A stretch of DNA of 64,000 nt. It comes from Proteus columbae (GTDB lineage: Bacteria > Pseudomonadota > Gammaproteobacteria > Enterobacterales > Enterobacteriaceae). The stretch spans positions 1,984,001 through 2,048,000 of the forward strand of contig NZ_CP043925.1 in assembly GCF_009914335.1 (NCBI RefSeq), given 5' to 3'. The translations under genes were made by a program, and so were the position numbers. Below are positions 29,197-39,352 of the stretch, piece by piece (position 1 is the stretch's first letter; each line of letters starts with the position of its first letter). Below the pieces are notes generated by a model, which saw only the letters and a list, made by a program, of their open reading frames with translations, was not told the origin of the DNA and did not search any database.

Positions 29197-30266
29197 TGCG
29201 GTAATTTCACCTCTAAATCAGTTGGCCAAGATTGGTTATTATCTAATCTAATATAAGCACGACCCGGTAATCCTGTTTTGACATATTCAAGATGTTTTTC
29301 AAGTAATTCAGGTGCAATACGCGCTCTTACACGAAACATGAGTTTTAATCGTTCATTATCAGTTTCAACAGTTTTTGGTGTAAATTGAGCGACACTAGCA
29401 ACGTAGGTTGTTTTTGCAGGAATAACGATATGAGGTGCCGCATCTAAAATAATGTGAACTTCACTTCCTAATGCAGCTTTACCAGCAGCTTCTGTTGGTA
29501 AAAAGAACGTCATATAAACATCACTTAAATCGACCATATTTAATACACGACCACCAGCGCCTAAAACTTCACCAGGCTCTGCGACACGATACTGAACACG
29601 ACCATTACGCGGTGCTTTTAAAATACTGTCATCCAATTCTGCTAAGATGCGTCTTTCGGTTGCCGTTGCAGCATCCACTTTTGTATTAGCTTGAATGATC
29701 CCCGCTTTTGCCGATTCTATTGCAGCAATGGTTGCGGTTTCTTGAGCTTTAGCTGCTTCAACCGCCGCTCTTGCTCCTTCTGTTCTTGCAATATCATCAT
29801 CTAATTGTTGAATAGAAATAGCATTAGTTTTTACTAATGCACGAGAACGATTAAGTCTTTTTTGTGCAGCATCAAGCTCCGCAATACGTTGACGAACAAC
29901 TGCCTGAGCTGCAAGTTGTTCACTTTTACGTTGTGATAATGCAGATTGTGCAGTGACCACACTGCTTTTTGCTTGGTTTAATTGAGCTTGAACTTCATGA
30001 AGTTGTTCTTTAAGGGTTCGAGTGTCCATGTTTGCTAACACTTCACCCGCTTTAACAAAATCACCTTCTTGAACTAAAATAGAGTCTATTCTTCCCGGAC
30101 TCTTTGTTGAAATATCGATTTCTGTTGCTTCTATTCTCCCATTACTTTGAGCAAATCCTGAAGGAAGAGTTGGCGCTTGAGATTTCCACCAAAAAATTCC
30201 CGCGGCAACAACCGCGATAAGAATGATGCTATAAACAAAAACACGACTCTTTTTTTGATTTTTCAT
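29193..30266 (-). CDS. yhiI: HlyD-family membrane fusion protein (YhiI-like)
   Basis: A 357-residue periplasmic adaptor with an N-terminal signal anchor ([19 protein letters not shown]), a lipoyl half-motif ([39 protein letters not shown]), a long coiled-coil hairpin (about residues 75-210) and a beta-barrel domain. It is the first gene of the three-gene export operon and would link the inner-membrane RbbA/YhhJ complex to an outer-membrane channel. Confidence 0.9.
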   Translation of the reverse strand: MKNQKKSRVFVYSIILIAVVAAGIFWWKSQAPTLPSGFAQSNGRIEATEIDISTKSPGRIDSILVQEGDFVKAGEVLANMDTRTLKEQLHEVQAQLNQAKSSVVTAQSALSQRKSEQLAAQAVVRQRIAELDAAQKRLNRSRALVKTNAISIQQLDDDIARTEGARAAVEAAKAQETATIAAIESAKAGIIQANTKVDAATATERRILAELDDSILKAPRNGRVQYRVAEPGEVLGAGGRVLNMVDLSDVYMTFFLPTEAAGKAALGSEVHIILDAAPHIVIPAKTTYVASVAQFTPKTVETDNERLKLMFRVRARIAPELLEKHLEYVKTGLPGRAYIRLDNNQSWPTDLEVKLPQ

Positions 30267-31128
30267 ATAAATTATTTAACCTTCCTTTAGCCATAAAAGA
30301 ATACCAAAAATATGTTTATCCGCTGTATGTAAGAAAATAGTTAAATAATGAGACGTCTTAAATTTTTATTTTTTATTTATATTTAAAAATAGTTCATTTG
30401 TATTGATAAAGCTAATGCACTCACTATAAAAAAACAAAATATTAGATGCTAACCTTATGAATTATAAATGTTATGTTATTATAATAGAGCCTTAACTCAA
30501 ATTAATGTAGTACTTTTATCACATAATCCACCATCTATTTTTGATTATTCGAGGAACCACACAAATTGTATATAGAAAACCTGTTTTCGTTACATTAAAA
30601 TACAAATGAAATAGTAACATTTAGTTATTACATATTAATCAATATTAAAGTAACACTTAACCTTTTGATGAAATTTCAATTCATAACTGAATTATTACCT
30701 AATTTAAAATGATAAAAATTGTATTTTTTATATTATTTAATAAATTTTATATTTTAAATTTCATCATATAAAATAAAAACAAAAAATAAAAATAGCATTA
30801 TTATTTTTGTTTTTAAAAAACACTATTAGCTACGTTTTATATTTATTCCCTTCATTTAATCAAGAAACATTAAAAATACGCAACACTTTGATTTATCTAT
30901 TTAAAAGAAATAAGAACAATAATAACAACCGTCTATTACATGATGAAGATCGATAAATTAAAAAGAAAGTTGAGTGTTCAGACCACTTACACTTTAAACT
31001 TTTTATATAGTGATTATTGCAGTTAGTTATCAAAGTTCTTTGATGTAGTTAATTAGAATTTAAGATCAAGATCGTAAAATCCATATGATGATACCACGTC
31101 AATTTTAATTAAAAAAAAGAAGGGTTAT
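30267..31128. other. Long AT-rich intergenic region
   Basis: An 862-bp gap between divergent genes, extremely A/T-rich with poly-A/T runs around 30700-30830. I find no convincing protein or RNA gene. Near the right end there is an inverted repeat ATCAAA-GTTC-TTTGAT (31029-31044), about 85 bp before the asparaginase start, which could be a regulator site. The promoters of yhiI and the asparaginase gene must lie here, and the composition suits H-NS silencing. Confidence 0.4.
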
Positions 31129-32163
31129 ATGAATAATATTAAGTATAAACTCGCTACAATAACACTTTGCACACTGTTTGCTACCTCTGTTTTCGCAAAT
31201 ACTGATACCCCTATTCGCCTTGTAATTCATGGTGGTGCAGGAACAATTACTAAAGACACCATCACACCAGAACAAGAAAAAGAATATAAAGAAAAACTAA
31301 CCGAGGCATTAAATGCTGGATATGCTGTTTTAAATAGTGGAGGTACCAGCATAGAAGCTGTTCAAAAATCCATTAATGTGATGGAAGATTCCCCATTATT
31401 TAATGCAGGGAAAGGTGCCGTTTTTACCCATGATGGTCGTAATGAACTTGATGCTTCTATTATGGATGGTAAAACCCGTAAAGCTGGCGCTGTTGCGGGT
31501 GTAACTACGGTTAAAAATCCAATTAACGCAGCCATTGCAGTGATGGAAAAAAGTCCACATGTTATGATGGTTTCTAATGGTGCTGATCTTTTTGCTAAAG
31601 AACAAGGACTTACAATTGTTGATCCTTCCTATTTTAGAACTGAACATCGTTGGCAACAACTTCAAAAAGCAATAGAAAAAGAACAAGTCGTTTTAGATCA
31701 TGATGGTAAAACAGCTGCTCTTTTTGTTGATCCTATGATGTACGATTATAAATATGGCACCGTGGGTGCAGTCGCTCTTGACCAACATGGCAACTTGGCG
31801 GCAGGAACTTCTACGGGAGGAATGACAAATAAGCGCTATGGTCGAGTTGGTGATTCCCCAATTATAGGTGCGGGTAATTATGCTGATAATGAAACCGTTG
31901 CTGTATCTGCAACAGGATCTGGTGAAATGTTTATCAGAACATTAACGGCATTTAATATTGCGGCCCAAGTTAAATATAAAAACTTACCTTTAGAAGAAGC
32001 AGCTCAAAATGCACTTGATGAAGTTAAAGCGATTAATGGAAGTGGTGGTGTTATCGTATTAGATAAATCAGGCAACTATACAATGAGTTTTAATTCTGAA
32101 GGTATGTATCGTGGCACAATTGGTAATGATGGAAAGCCAGTTGTCGCCATTTATAAAGAGTAA
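31129..32163 (+). CDS. iaaA: Secreted isoaspartyl peptidase / plant-type L-asparaginase
   Basis: A 344-residue Ntn-hydrolase precursor. An N-terminal signal peptide (about residues 1-23, ending TSVFA) is followed by the family start (PIRLVIHGGAGTI). Autocleavage is expected before Thr211 in YKYGTVGAVALD, giving alpha and beta subunits. The GNLAAGTSTGGMTNKRYGRVGDSPIIGAG segment is the substrate-binding core. It hydrolyses L-asparagine or beta-aspartyl dipeptides. A periplasmic form is implied by the signal peptide; the E. coli IaaA is usually regarded as cytoplasmic. AGAAGGG precedes the ATG. Confidence 0.9.
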   Translation: MNNIKYKLATITLCTLFATSVFANTDTPIRLVIHGGAGTITKDTITPEQEKEYKEKLTEALNAGYAVLNSGGTSIEAVQKSINVMEDSPLFNAGKGAVFTHDGRNELDASIMDGKTRKAGAVAGVTTVKNPINAAIAVMEKSPHVMMVSNGADLFAKEQGLTIVDPSYFRTEHRWQQLQKAIEKEQVVLDHDGKTAALFVDPMMYDYKYGTVGAVALDQHGNLAAGTSTGGMTNKRYGRVGDSPIIGAGNYADNETVAVSATGSGEMFIRTLTAFNIAAQVKYKNLPLEEAAQNALDEVKAINGSGGVIVLDKSGNYTMSFNSEGMYRGTIGNDGKPVVAIYKE

Positions 32164-32184
32164 ATTTAAACGATTATTTTTCTA

Positions 32185-32257
32185 TTTCGTACCCAATATT
32201 TATGTTTGATCTTCTCCTTTTCTAAAAAGAAAAAAGATAAAAATATTGGGTACGAAA
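32185..32257. repeat. 17-bp perfect inverted repeat (39-nt spacer)
   Basis: TTTCGTACCCAATATTT (32185-32201) is repeated inverted at 32241-32257, separated by 39 nt. It lies 22 bp after the asparaginase gene and 250 bp before the recombinase gene. It could be a long-loop terminator, but the loop is unusually big and the core TACCCAAT recurs beyond the recombinase gene. Confidence 0.7.
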
Positions 32258-32506
32258 CCCATAATATAAGCCTATTCCCCCCTTATTTCCTGCATTCTAT
32301 CTTAAATCTATTTAACGTTATCTTTATCATTAACGCGTTCCGATTATTATTCACCCTTAAAAAGCTTACTTAATAAACGATACGATGGTAAAACATACAA
32401 GATCGATTCTACTTATTAAAATGATCCTTTGAAAAAGTAGCTTTTTTCTTTTTTGGATCTGTTAGAATATTCATCATGGTTATGTTGATTTAATAAGGAA
32501 ATCACT

Positions 32507-33499
32507 GTGGAATTTCACCACGACGATCAGGATTTAACACCTGAAACATCGCTAGTGTTGTCTGAAAAACAAGCAATATTGGATCTGAATGCAACATTCA
32601 CCTCGCCTGCTCATACTAATCCTGCAATGGCATATTTAATGAGTTTAGGTTCAAAACGCAGTCGTCAAACAATGGGATCGTTTCTAACAATTGTTGCCAA
32701 GATGATCGGTTTTTCTTCTCTTAAAAATTGCCAATGGGGAGCACTTCGTCGTCATCATATTCAAGCAATTATTGATATGTTGTCTGATGCCAATAAAGCC
32801 CCCGCCACTATCAATACTTATCTTGCTGCCTTAAAAGGTGTTGCTTTAGAAGCTTGGGCAATGAAACAAATGGATACTGAAAGTTATCAGCATATCCGCC
32901 AAGTTAAATCGGTAAGAGGAAGTCGGTTACCCAAAGGGCGTGCACTAACTAGCAGTGAAATTCGTGCTTTATTTAGAAGTTGTGAAAAAGACAATTCATC
33001 GAAAGGTTTAAGAGATGCCGCAATATTAGGCGTGCTATTAGGTTGTGGATTACGTCGCTCAGAAATTGTGGCTCTAAATTACGAACATATTCAGTTTCGT
33101 GATCAAGCCTTTATTGTCAGAGGTAAAGGTAATAAAGAACGCATGTCTTATATGCCTGATGATACTTGGGATCGCGTTCAATTATGGATCGATGAAATAA
33201 GAGGTACTCAAAATGGTGCCCTTTTCACTCGAATTCGTCGGTTCGATGATGTTACTGATGAGCGAATAACCGACCAAGCCATTTACTATATTTTAGAAAT
33301 ACGCCAACAAGAAAGTGGTATTGATAAATTTGCTCCTCATGATTTGAGAAGAACGTTTGCTTCTGCAATGCTTGATAATGGTGAAGATATCGTCACCGTA
33401 AAAGATGCAATGGGACATGCCAGTATTATGACAACTCAGCGTTATGATAGACGCGGAGATGATCGACTAAGAAAAGCAGCTCGACATTTACGTTTTTAG
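32507..33499 (+). CDS. Tyrosine site-specific recombinase
   Basis: A 330-residue phage-integrase family protein. The N-terminal SAM-like domain covers about residues 35-125, and the catalytic domain starts near 145. All six catalytic residues are visible: Arg183 (GCGLRRSE), Lys207 (GKGNKER), His278 and Arg281 (PHDLRRTF), His304 (GHAS) and Tyr313 (TTQRYDRR). No phage or integron genes accompany it. It is flanked by inverted repeats sharing TACCCAAT (32185-32257 and 33513-33546). The target site is unknown; XerCD-like, integron-like or orphan phase-variation roles are all possible. Confidence 0.9.
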   Translation: MEFHHDDQDLTPETSLVLSEKQAILDLNATFTSPAHTNPAMAYLMSLGSKRSRQTMGSFLTIVAKMIGFSSLKNCQWGALRRHHIQAIIDMLSDANKAPATINTYLAALKGVALEAWAMKQMDTESYQHIRQVKSVRGSRLPKGRALTSSEIRALFRSCEKDNSSKGLRDAAILGVLLGCGLRRSEIVALNYEHIQFRDQAFIVRGKGNKERMSYMPDDTWDRVQLWIDEIRGTQNGALFTRIRRFDDVTDERITDQAIYYILEIRQQESGIDKFAPHDLRRTFASAMLDNGEDIVTVKDAMGHASIMTTQRYDRRGDDRLRKAARHLRF

Positions 33500-33512
33500 T
33501 TTTTATTCTGAA

Positions 33513-33546
33513 AAATACCCAATTTAATAAATTAAATTGGGTATTT
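33513..33546. terminator. Bidirectional terminator between recombinase gene and amn
   Basis: A 15-bp perfect stem (AAATACCCAATTTAA with its complement, loop TAAA) sits between two convergent genes with A/T tracts on both sides. Confidence 0.8.
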
Positions 33547-33586
33547 AAATTAAGCTTATTTTTCAAACATTCTGTTTTGTTACAGT

Positions 33587-35038
33587 TTATCTGAAAGGTG
33601 GTTCGTTAAACGTTCTTAACTTGCGAGAATGCAGTTTATCTTCTTCTTCTTTTAATAGCTCAATCGCTTGAATACCAATTTGTAGATGTTCTGATACTGC
33701 ACCTTCATAAAAATGATTAGCCTGACCGGGTAATTTAATTTCACCATGTAATGGTTTATCTGATACACACAATAAAGTGCCATAAGGAACGCGAAAACGA
33801 TAACCTTGTGCAGCAATTGTGGCACTTTCCATATCAACAGCGACAGCGCGACTTAAATTAAATCTTCTTGCTGAAACGGAAAAACGTAATTCCCAGTTGC
33901 GATCATCCGTTGTAACAACAGTTCCCGTTCTTAATCTCTGTTTTATTTCATGCCCTGGTTTACCACTAATCATTTTCGTCGCATCATAAAGTGCACGTTG
34001 TACTTCCGCAATATTGGGGATAGGAATATCAGGAGGTAAAACGTCATCTAAAATATGATCATCACGTAAATATGCATGAGCCAAAACATAATCACCAAGT
34101 TGTTGGCTTTCACGTAGCCCGCCACAATGACCAATCATTAACCAAACATGAGGGCGTAAAACCGCTAAGTGATCGCAAATTGTTTTCGCATTTGAAGGGC
34201 CAACGCCAATATTCACTAATGTTATTCCGGGACCTTCTTTAGCAATTAAATGATAGGCAGGCATTTGATATTTCTTCCAAGTTAAATCAGAAATTAACTT
34301 TTCAGGATCAACGGTTTCCGCCGTAATTTGCTGAAATCCCGCACAAGAAAGTGCGCAATATGCGCTATTCTTATCTGCAACTTGTTCGCAAGCCCAACGA
34401 ACAAACTCATCAACATAACGATTATAATTTGTGTATAAAATATAGGGCTGAACGTCTTCAGGTAATGTACCTGTATAATGTTTTAAACGCGCCAGTGAAA
34501 AATCAGTACGCAATGCATCAAAATGAGAAAGTGGCAACACTTCCCTATCACAAATTAAGCCGTCGGTAATTTCATCACCGATTTTAGACAAGTCAGTTGT
34601 TGGAAAATATTTTGCTAAAGAGGCACTCATCTTTCTATCAAAGCCAATGCCTGTTCCATCAATGACAAAAGGATAAGGAATTTCTTGTTTTGAAGCGGTT
34701 ACTTCAAAAGTAGCATGATAGGCATCAGTAATAAGTTGCAGTTGTTCTGATAAATAATTTTCAAATAAAGCTGGATTAGTAATCGTTGTTGAATAAGTAC
34801 CCGACCGAGATAAACGTCCATAAGCTCTCGTTTTATCTTCTGTTTTTACTTCCCCTGACCAATATACCGTTAATTGAGGATAGGAAAATAATCCTTCAGC
34901 TCTTTGTTTTACATCGGGTAATTTTCCATCTTGAACATAATCAATAATGGCATTGCGTAATGCATCAACAGCATTTTGATATTGTTGTTTTAACTCGATG
35001 ATAATTTTTTGAATTTCAGGTTCATGAGGTTGTGGCAT
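33587..35038 (-). CDS. amn: AMP nucleosidase
   Basis: A 483-residue enzyme that hydrolyses AMP to adenine and ribose 5-phosphate, the same length as E. coli Amn (484). The N-terminal regulatory domain (to about 170) is followed by a nucleoside-phosphorylase fold (LVNIGVGPSNAKTICDHLAVLRPHVWLMIGHCGGLRESQQLGDYVLAHAYLRDD; VAVDMESATIAAQGYRFRVPYGTLLCVSDKPLHGE). It is a single gene with its own promoter, convergent with the recombinase gene. Confidence 0.95.
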   Translation of the reverse strand: MPQPHEPEIQKIIIELKQQYQNAVDALRNAIIDYVQDGKLPDVKQRAEGLFSYPQLTVYWSGEVKTEDKTRAYGRLSRSGTYSTTITNPALFENYLSEQLQLITDAYHATFEVTASKQEIPYPFVIDGTGIGFDRKMSASLAKYFPTTDLSKIGDEITDGLICDREVLPLSHFDALRTDFSLARLKHYTGTLPEDVQPYILYTNYNRYVDEFVRWACEQVADKNSAYCALSCAGFQQITAETVDPEKLISDLTWKKYQMPAYHLIAKEGPGITLVNIGVGPSNAKTICDHLAVLRPHVWLMIGHCGGLRESQQLGDYVLAHAYLRDDHILDDVLPPDIPIPNIAEVQRALYDATKMISGKPGHEIKQRLRTGTVVTTDDRNWELRFSVSARRFNLSRAVAVDMESATIAAQGYRFRVPYGTLLCVSDKPLHGEIKLPGQANHFYEGAVSEHLQIGIQAIELLKEEEDKLHSRKLRTFNEPPFR

Positions 35039-35102
35039 AAAAAGAGCCTCTTACTTATTATTGGTTTGTCTACATAATAGCAAGAAGCTCTGTTTAGCCC
35101 AA

Positions 35103-36398
35103 TTAAGATTTTAACAAGTCATATTCAATTTTACTTTTTTCAGGAATAACGGTCAGTTTTTTTACTGCATTAGGATTGAATTCAAATTGAAGATTTATAC
35201 ATTCTGTTAATAAATTAAACCTTTTTTGTTCATAATTAAATTTATCCCCAATACAATCATCCATTCTTTTGTTTAATTCATTAGAGTATTGACCTAATGC
35301 CTTATCCATTTTTTCTTTGGTTAATTTTCCCTCTGTAAAATTTTCAGCGTATAAGTCCATAGTGTCTCTATCAAAGCTATTGATAATATAGCTAGATAAT
35401 GAATTTATCTCCTCAATATTTTCCTCTGTAATATCATTACTATATTTCACAGTGATAGTATATTTATTGTCATTACTTTCTATATCTACATTCATACGTC
35501 CATTAATCGGTGAATACATAGTCGCGATAGGGTCATATTTTTCGAAACTATTTTTTATTATTTGGAAAACACCCTGATTCAATAATTCAAAAATAAACAT
35601 CTTGTCATCTATATTTAAATTTTCTAATTTTTTATCTAATGACGTAATACTGGTTATATTCTCATTATTATATTTTAATGAGTATCTTGGTATATCAATT
35701 TTCACTATATTTATCAATTTATTATAATTATCATTTTTTGAGACACACACTGCATCAGTCAAATTAGAAATCAATTTAGCACTATCTAATTCAACAGAAT
35801 AATTTTTTCTATTGTTGTTTAAATATTCTAATTTTTCTCCCAATGATTTTTTTTTAAACTCATCAATATAAAATCGATCACTTTTATTTTTATTATCAAT
35901 ACATTCCATAAGAATCGCTCTAAAAGCGATAAATTTTTCTTCATAATTTACATTATCATTTTTTATGGCTGATAACTTCGAATAGTTATTAATGAAGCTT
36001 TCCAAGTCTTCATTTCCATAATTTTTCAAATTAAGATTCAATTTATTTTCTATATTCTCGAAAAAAGGTTTGATGTCGAATTCAGTAGCTATGGAGCTAT
36101 CTTGAAAATTAATTTTATAAACGATATGATCATCAACTACATTAAGTTTAAAGTTGTTTTTATATTGCCCATCAGCTAAGTTACGCAATTCAAAAAAATA
36201 CTTATTTTTATCTATAATAGATATATCTTTATCAAAATAGATATCACGTATAAGTGTAAGTGCTTTTTTTTCATTACTCAACCCTAGCCAATCTTTTATT
36301 TTTTCCCAAATACTCATTGCATCAGATGGTTTATGAGTATCCTCTAGTTTAGTTAGCTTTTCTTGGCTTATTTTTGCATTTGAAACATTTATAATCAT
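35103..36398 (-). CDS. Candidate type III secretion effector with SPI-2-type N-terminus
   Basis: A 431-residue protein of unknown function. The first ~110 residues resemble the translocation domain of the Salmonella STE effectors (SifA, SspH2, SseI): a short polar leader, then WEKIKDWL at residues 31-38, like the conserved WEK(I/M)xxFF, then SNEKKALTLIRDIYF like the SspH2 segment STHQTEALECIWTIC. The next stretch (KYFFELRNLADGQYKNNFKLNVVDDHIVYKINF) also follows the order of SspH2's FELLRTLAYAGWEESIHSG...FCILDEDSQEILSVTL. The remainder is unassigned and Asn/Lys/Ile-rich. It is visibly more AT-rich than amn, suggesting transfer. No secretion genes lie in the window. Confidence 0.6.
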   Translation of the reverse strand: MIINVSNAKISQEKLTKLEDTHKPSDAMSIWEKIKDWLGLSNEKKALTLIRDIYFDKDISIIDKNKYFFELRNLADGQYKNNFKLNVVDDHIVYKINFQDSSIATEFDIKPFFENIENKLNLNLKNYGNEDLESFINNYSKLSAIKNDNVNYEEKFIAFRAILMECIDNKNKSDRFYIDEFKKKSLGEKLEYLNNNRKNYSVELDSAKLISNLTDAVCVSKNDNYNKLINIVKIDIPRYSLKYNNENITSITSLDKKLENLNIDDKMFIFELLNQGVFQIIKNSFEKYDPIATMYSPINGRMNVDIESNDNKYTITVKYSNDITEENIEEINSLSSYIINSFDRDTMDLYAENFTEGKLTKEKMDKALGQYSNELNKRMDDCIGDKFNYEQKRFNLLTECINLQFEFNPNAVKKLTVIPEKSKIEYDLLKS

Positions 36399-36522
36399 AA
36401 TTATTTACTCCATCCATAAAAAATCAATAAAGAGTAAATATAAGAAAGAAAATAAATTTTTAATATAAAGAAACGACTTTATTTTTAATGAATATTTTCA
36501 TATAAATACATGCTTTTAGAAA

Positions 36523-37431
36523 TCAAGATGATAAAAAGCTTAATATAATAGGTAATGTAATCGCAGCAAACATTGTTTGAGAAGTAATGATCCCCGCCAT
36601 AAGTTCAGAATCCCCGCCTAATTGTCTAGTTAAAATATAAGAAGTGGGTGCCGTTGGTATCGAAAAGAAGATAACCAAAAGCATCATGACTAACGGAGAT
36701 AAATCTAAAAAGTAAGCAACGCTATATGCTACTATCGGCACAATAAGCAAACGAGTAATCGTATTTACTCCAATCATTTTACTTTCAGCTTTTAGCGTCG
36801 AAAGATGTAATGCTGCCCCTATACAAATAAGCCCCAAAGGTAAACTGGTTGCAGCTAATAACTTCAAAAACTGATCGCTACCAAAAGGAAGCCCAACTCC
36901 TGATAGATTTATTATGATCCCAATAACACAAGAGATAATTAAAGGGTTTTTTATGATAGGTAATATTAGTTGACGCAATGTCACATTTTGCCCAGCGGTT
37001 AAACAAAGAACCGAAGTGAAATTTGATAGAGGAACCAGTGTTGCTAATATCAAGGCGGCTATTCCTAATCCTTCAATACCAAATAAATCAGCGACAATTG
37101 CTAAACCTAAATAAGTGTTAAATCTAATATTACCTTGAACGATCGCACCAAAGCGCCCAGCAGACCAACCTGTTATCTTTTTCAAAATAACACACAAAAT
37201 AGTGACAATAATGACTACAGAAAAAATAGCCCCAGCGAGGTGAGATAATTGAGGATCGGATAAAGGAGCATTTGCCAAGCTATTGATCAACAAAGCAGGA
37301 AAAAGTAAAAAATAGTTAAGTTTTTCAGCTCCCACCCAAAATGCAGGCTCAAAAGTTTTATTTCTTCTTAAAATTGCACCTAGCGCAATTAACGCAAATA
37401 GCGGCCATAACGTTAATAACACATTTTGCAT
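36523..37431 (-). CDS. AEC-family (auxin efflux carrier) transporter
   Basis: A 302-residue polytopic protein with about ten membrane segments and the AEC pattern (NPLIISCVIGIIINLSGVGLP; LGLICIGAALHLS; FSIPTAPTSYILTRQLGGDSELMAGIITSQTM). Such carriers move organic acids or amino acids; the substrate cannot be predicted here. It is a single gene. Confidence 0.88.
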   Translation of the reverse strand: MQNVLLTLWPLFALIALGAILRRNKTFEPAFWVGAEKLNYFLLFPALLINSLANAPLSDPQLSHLAGAIFSVVIIVTILCVILKKITGWSAGRFGAIVQGNIRFNTYLGLAIVADLFGIEGLGIAALILATLVPLSNFTSVLCLTAGQNVTLRQLILPIIKNPLIISCVIGIIINLSGVGLPFGSDQFLKLLAATSLPLGLICIGAALHLSTLKAESKMIGVNTITRLLIVPIVAYSVAYFLDLSPLVMMLLVIFFSIPTAPTSYILTRQLGGDSELMAGIITSQTMFAAITLPIILSFLSS

Positions 37432-37622
37432 AATATTTATCCTAGAGATATCGTTATACTTTACAATATCGTAACATCATGTGGATTACCATTTTATATA
37501 ATTAATATAAAAGCTAATTCAAAAAATGATAAAAATAAATTTATACCGCATTTTAAGAATAGCTTTTTTATTATTAGTCTATTATAAAAACCATCCTTTA
37601 AAGATGATTAAAATACAAACAG

Positions 37623-38123
37623 CTAATCTAAATCAATACACATGCGGTAACAAGGTAAATTTGCTTTTGCTAAATCAGAATAGTAATCACGTTCTTCTAA
37701 TACTTTAAAACCCTGTTTTAAATAAAATAATACTGCATTAGGTGTGGCATCTAAAAACAACTTGGATTGACCTCTCTTAATTGCCTCATGTTTCAGCTGT
37801 TTTAAAATTAGTCCTGCAAATCCTTTTCCCATGTATTCAGGTAATGTAAAAATGGCCTCAGCAAAACCAGTTTTAACATCTAAAAAACCTGAAGCAACAG
37901 GAATATTGTATTCTTGATAATCAATCACATAAAATGGATTTTCAATAATAGCCTGCCGATATCCTTCAGGCATTTTATCAGGAGTCCAAGCGGCTAAAAT
38001 CTCTGATGGATAAACATTCTCACAACCAAATCGCAACGCTTGATTTCGTAAATACCATAACCTTCTAGCTTCTTGTGGTTCAGCGAGTCTAAGTTGAATC
38101 ATACTCATTTCCATCTTATTCAT
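37623..38123 (-). CDS. GNAT family N-acetyltransferase
   Basis: About 166 residues with the acetyl-CoA binding motif A region (AIFTLPEYMGKGFAGLILKQLKHEAIKRGQSKLFLDATPNAVLFYLKQGFKVLEERDYY). The ATG at 38123 follows GAGGCGG; an upstream TTG at 38141 is a less likely start. The substrate is unknown. Confidence 0.85.
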   Translation of the reverse strand: MNKMEMSMIQLRLAEPQEARRLWYLRNQALRFGCENVYPSEILAAWTPDKMPEGYRQAIIENPFYVIDYQEYNIPVASGFLDVKTGFAEAIFTLPEYMGKGFAGLILKQLKHEAIKRGQSKLFLDATPNAVLFYLKQGFKVLEERDYYSDLAKANLPCYRMCIDLD

Positions 38124-38251
38124 CAGAATTAACCGCCTCAAATTAGTGAAGCAATTTATTCTAGTAATGCTTTTTAAATTTTAATTTTTTAGTGTTACTT
38201 TTTTTAAGGGCGTGATATGTTTTTGAAGAAGGAATAATGTAAGGAAATCTT

Positions 38252-39352
38252 ATGCCTAATTCAACATTGCCTTCATCATTAAGAAAAACCTCCTCTTCTG
38301 TTGCTGGTTCTCCACTTCCTTTTTATTATCGATTCATCTCGAGTGCAATTAGAGAAATCTACTTTTCCAAAATTTCACTTATTTACCCTAGTAGATCTCA
38401 AGCTGAAAATACACATCCAAAGTTAATTCTATGTAGTCATCGGAACAGTGCATTTGATGGTTATGTGGCATTAAAAGCATTTCCCGAAGCTCAAGCTTTA
38501 GCATCAATACAATTATTAAATAGTCGGTTAATGAGACTATTTTTTACGGGTATTCCGGTAGTTAGAAAAAAAGATAGACAGCGTTTGGGTATAAATACAA
38601 ATACTTTTTCAAGTCCTTCAGAGGCCGCGATTGCACATATAAAAGCAGGTGGAGATTTACTTTTATTTCCAGAAGGTAGTAGTGAGTGGGGTTTTCAGCC
38701 ATTACCCTATCAAAGAGGGGCTGCCAGAATTATCAGAACATTAATCAGTGAGGGAGTGGTATTTGATATTATTCCTATGGGATTATTTTATATAGCCCCC
38801 GATAAATTCAGTTCAAACGTTGAGGTTTATATTGGTGAGACCATAAGTATAACATCACAACAAAACAATTTATCGATTAGGGAATGGGAGCAAAATATTC
38901 ATAATGAGATTTCTATTTCATTAAATAAAGTTTCTGTTAACTGTCCTACCGTTGATATTTTTGAAAAAGCATCAAAGCATGCTTTTATTAAAAATAAAGA
39001 GGGATATTCTTACTCAGGATCCTTTATAGAATATCAAAATAACCCATATCAAGCCGATCAAGATAATCAAAATATAGAGAAATCTTCTATTTTAACTTGG
39101 CGTTATATTTCATTTTTATTTATGTATATTTTATTTCCAATATTACTATCATCACTTATTGCGTCTCATTTTGCTGATGCTCGTAATACCATTAGCTTTT
39201 TCAAAATATTAGGTGGTGCAATAGCAACTGCAATTTGGACTCCCATCTTAGTCATGCTCCTATTCTATTTCCCCATATTTATTGATATAAGTTTAGCCAG
39301 TGCACTATTCGGTTTTATCTTAATAAGGAAGAAAGGCGCTCAAATATGTTAA
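38252..39352 (+). CDS. PlsC-like glycerolipid acyltransferase with C-terminal membrane domain
   Basis: 366 residues. The N-terminal ~210 form a 1-acyl-glycerol-3-phosphate acyltransferase domain: CSHRNSAFDGY contains His63 and Asp69 (H-x5-D variant of the motif), PVVRKKDRQ is block 2, FPEGSSEWGFQPLPYQRGAARI is block 3 and FDIIPMGLFY is block 4. Residues about 285-360 hold three or four membrane segments. It acylates a lysophospholipid or glycerol-like acceptor at the inner membrane. It is the first gene of a three-gene operon; the next gene overlaps its end by 7 bases. Confidence 0.85.
   Translation: MPNSTLPSSLRKTSSSVAGSPLPFYYRFISSAIREIYFSKISLIYPSRSQAENTHPKLILCSHRNSAFDGYVALKAFPEAQALASIQLLNSRLMRLFFTGIPVVRKKDRQRLGINTNTFSSPSEAAIAHIKAGGDLLLFPEGSSEWGFQPLPYQRGAARIIRTLISEGVVFDIIPMGLFYIAPDKFSSNVEVYIGETISITSQQNNLSIREWEQNIHNEISISLNKVSVNCPTVDIFEKASKHAFIKNKEGYSYSGSFIEYQNNPYQADQDNQNIEKSSILTWRYISFLFMYILFPILLSSLIASHFADARNTISFFKILGGAIATAIWTPILVMLLFYFPIFIDISLASALFGFILIRKKGAQIC

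Noticed and set aside
30267..31128. Possible RNA gene or small protein in the long AT-rich gap
   Set aside because: No stable GC-containing hairpin array, tRNA-like fold or coding pattern with an RBS was seen.
33513..33546. CRISPR- or integron-type repeat near the recombinase
   Set aside because: There are only two different inverted repeats and no regular spacer array; terminator function explains this copy.
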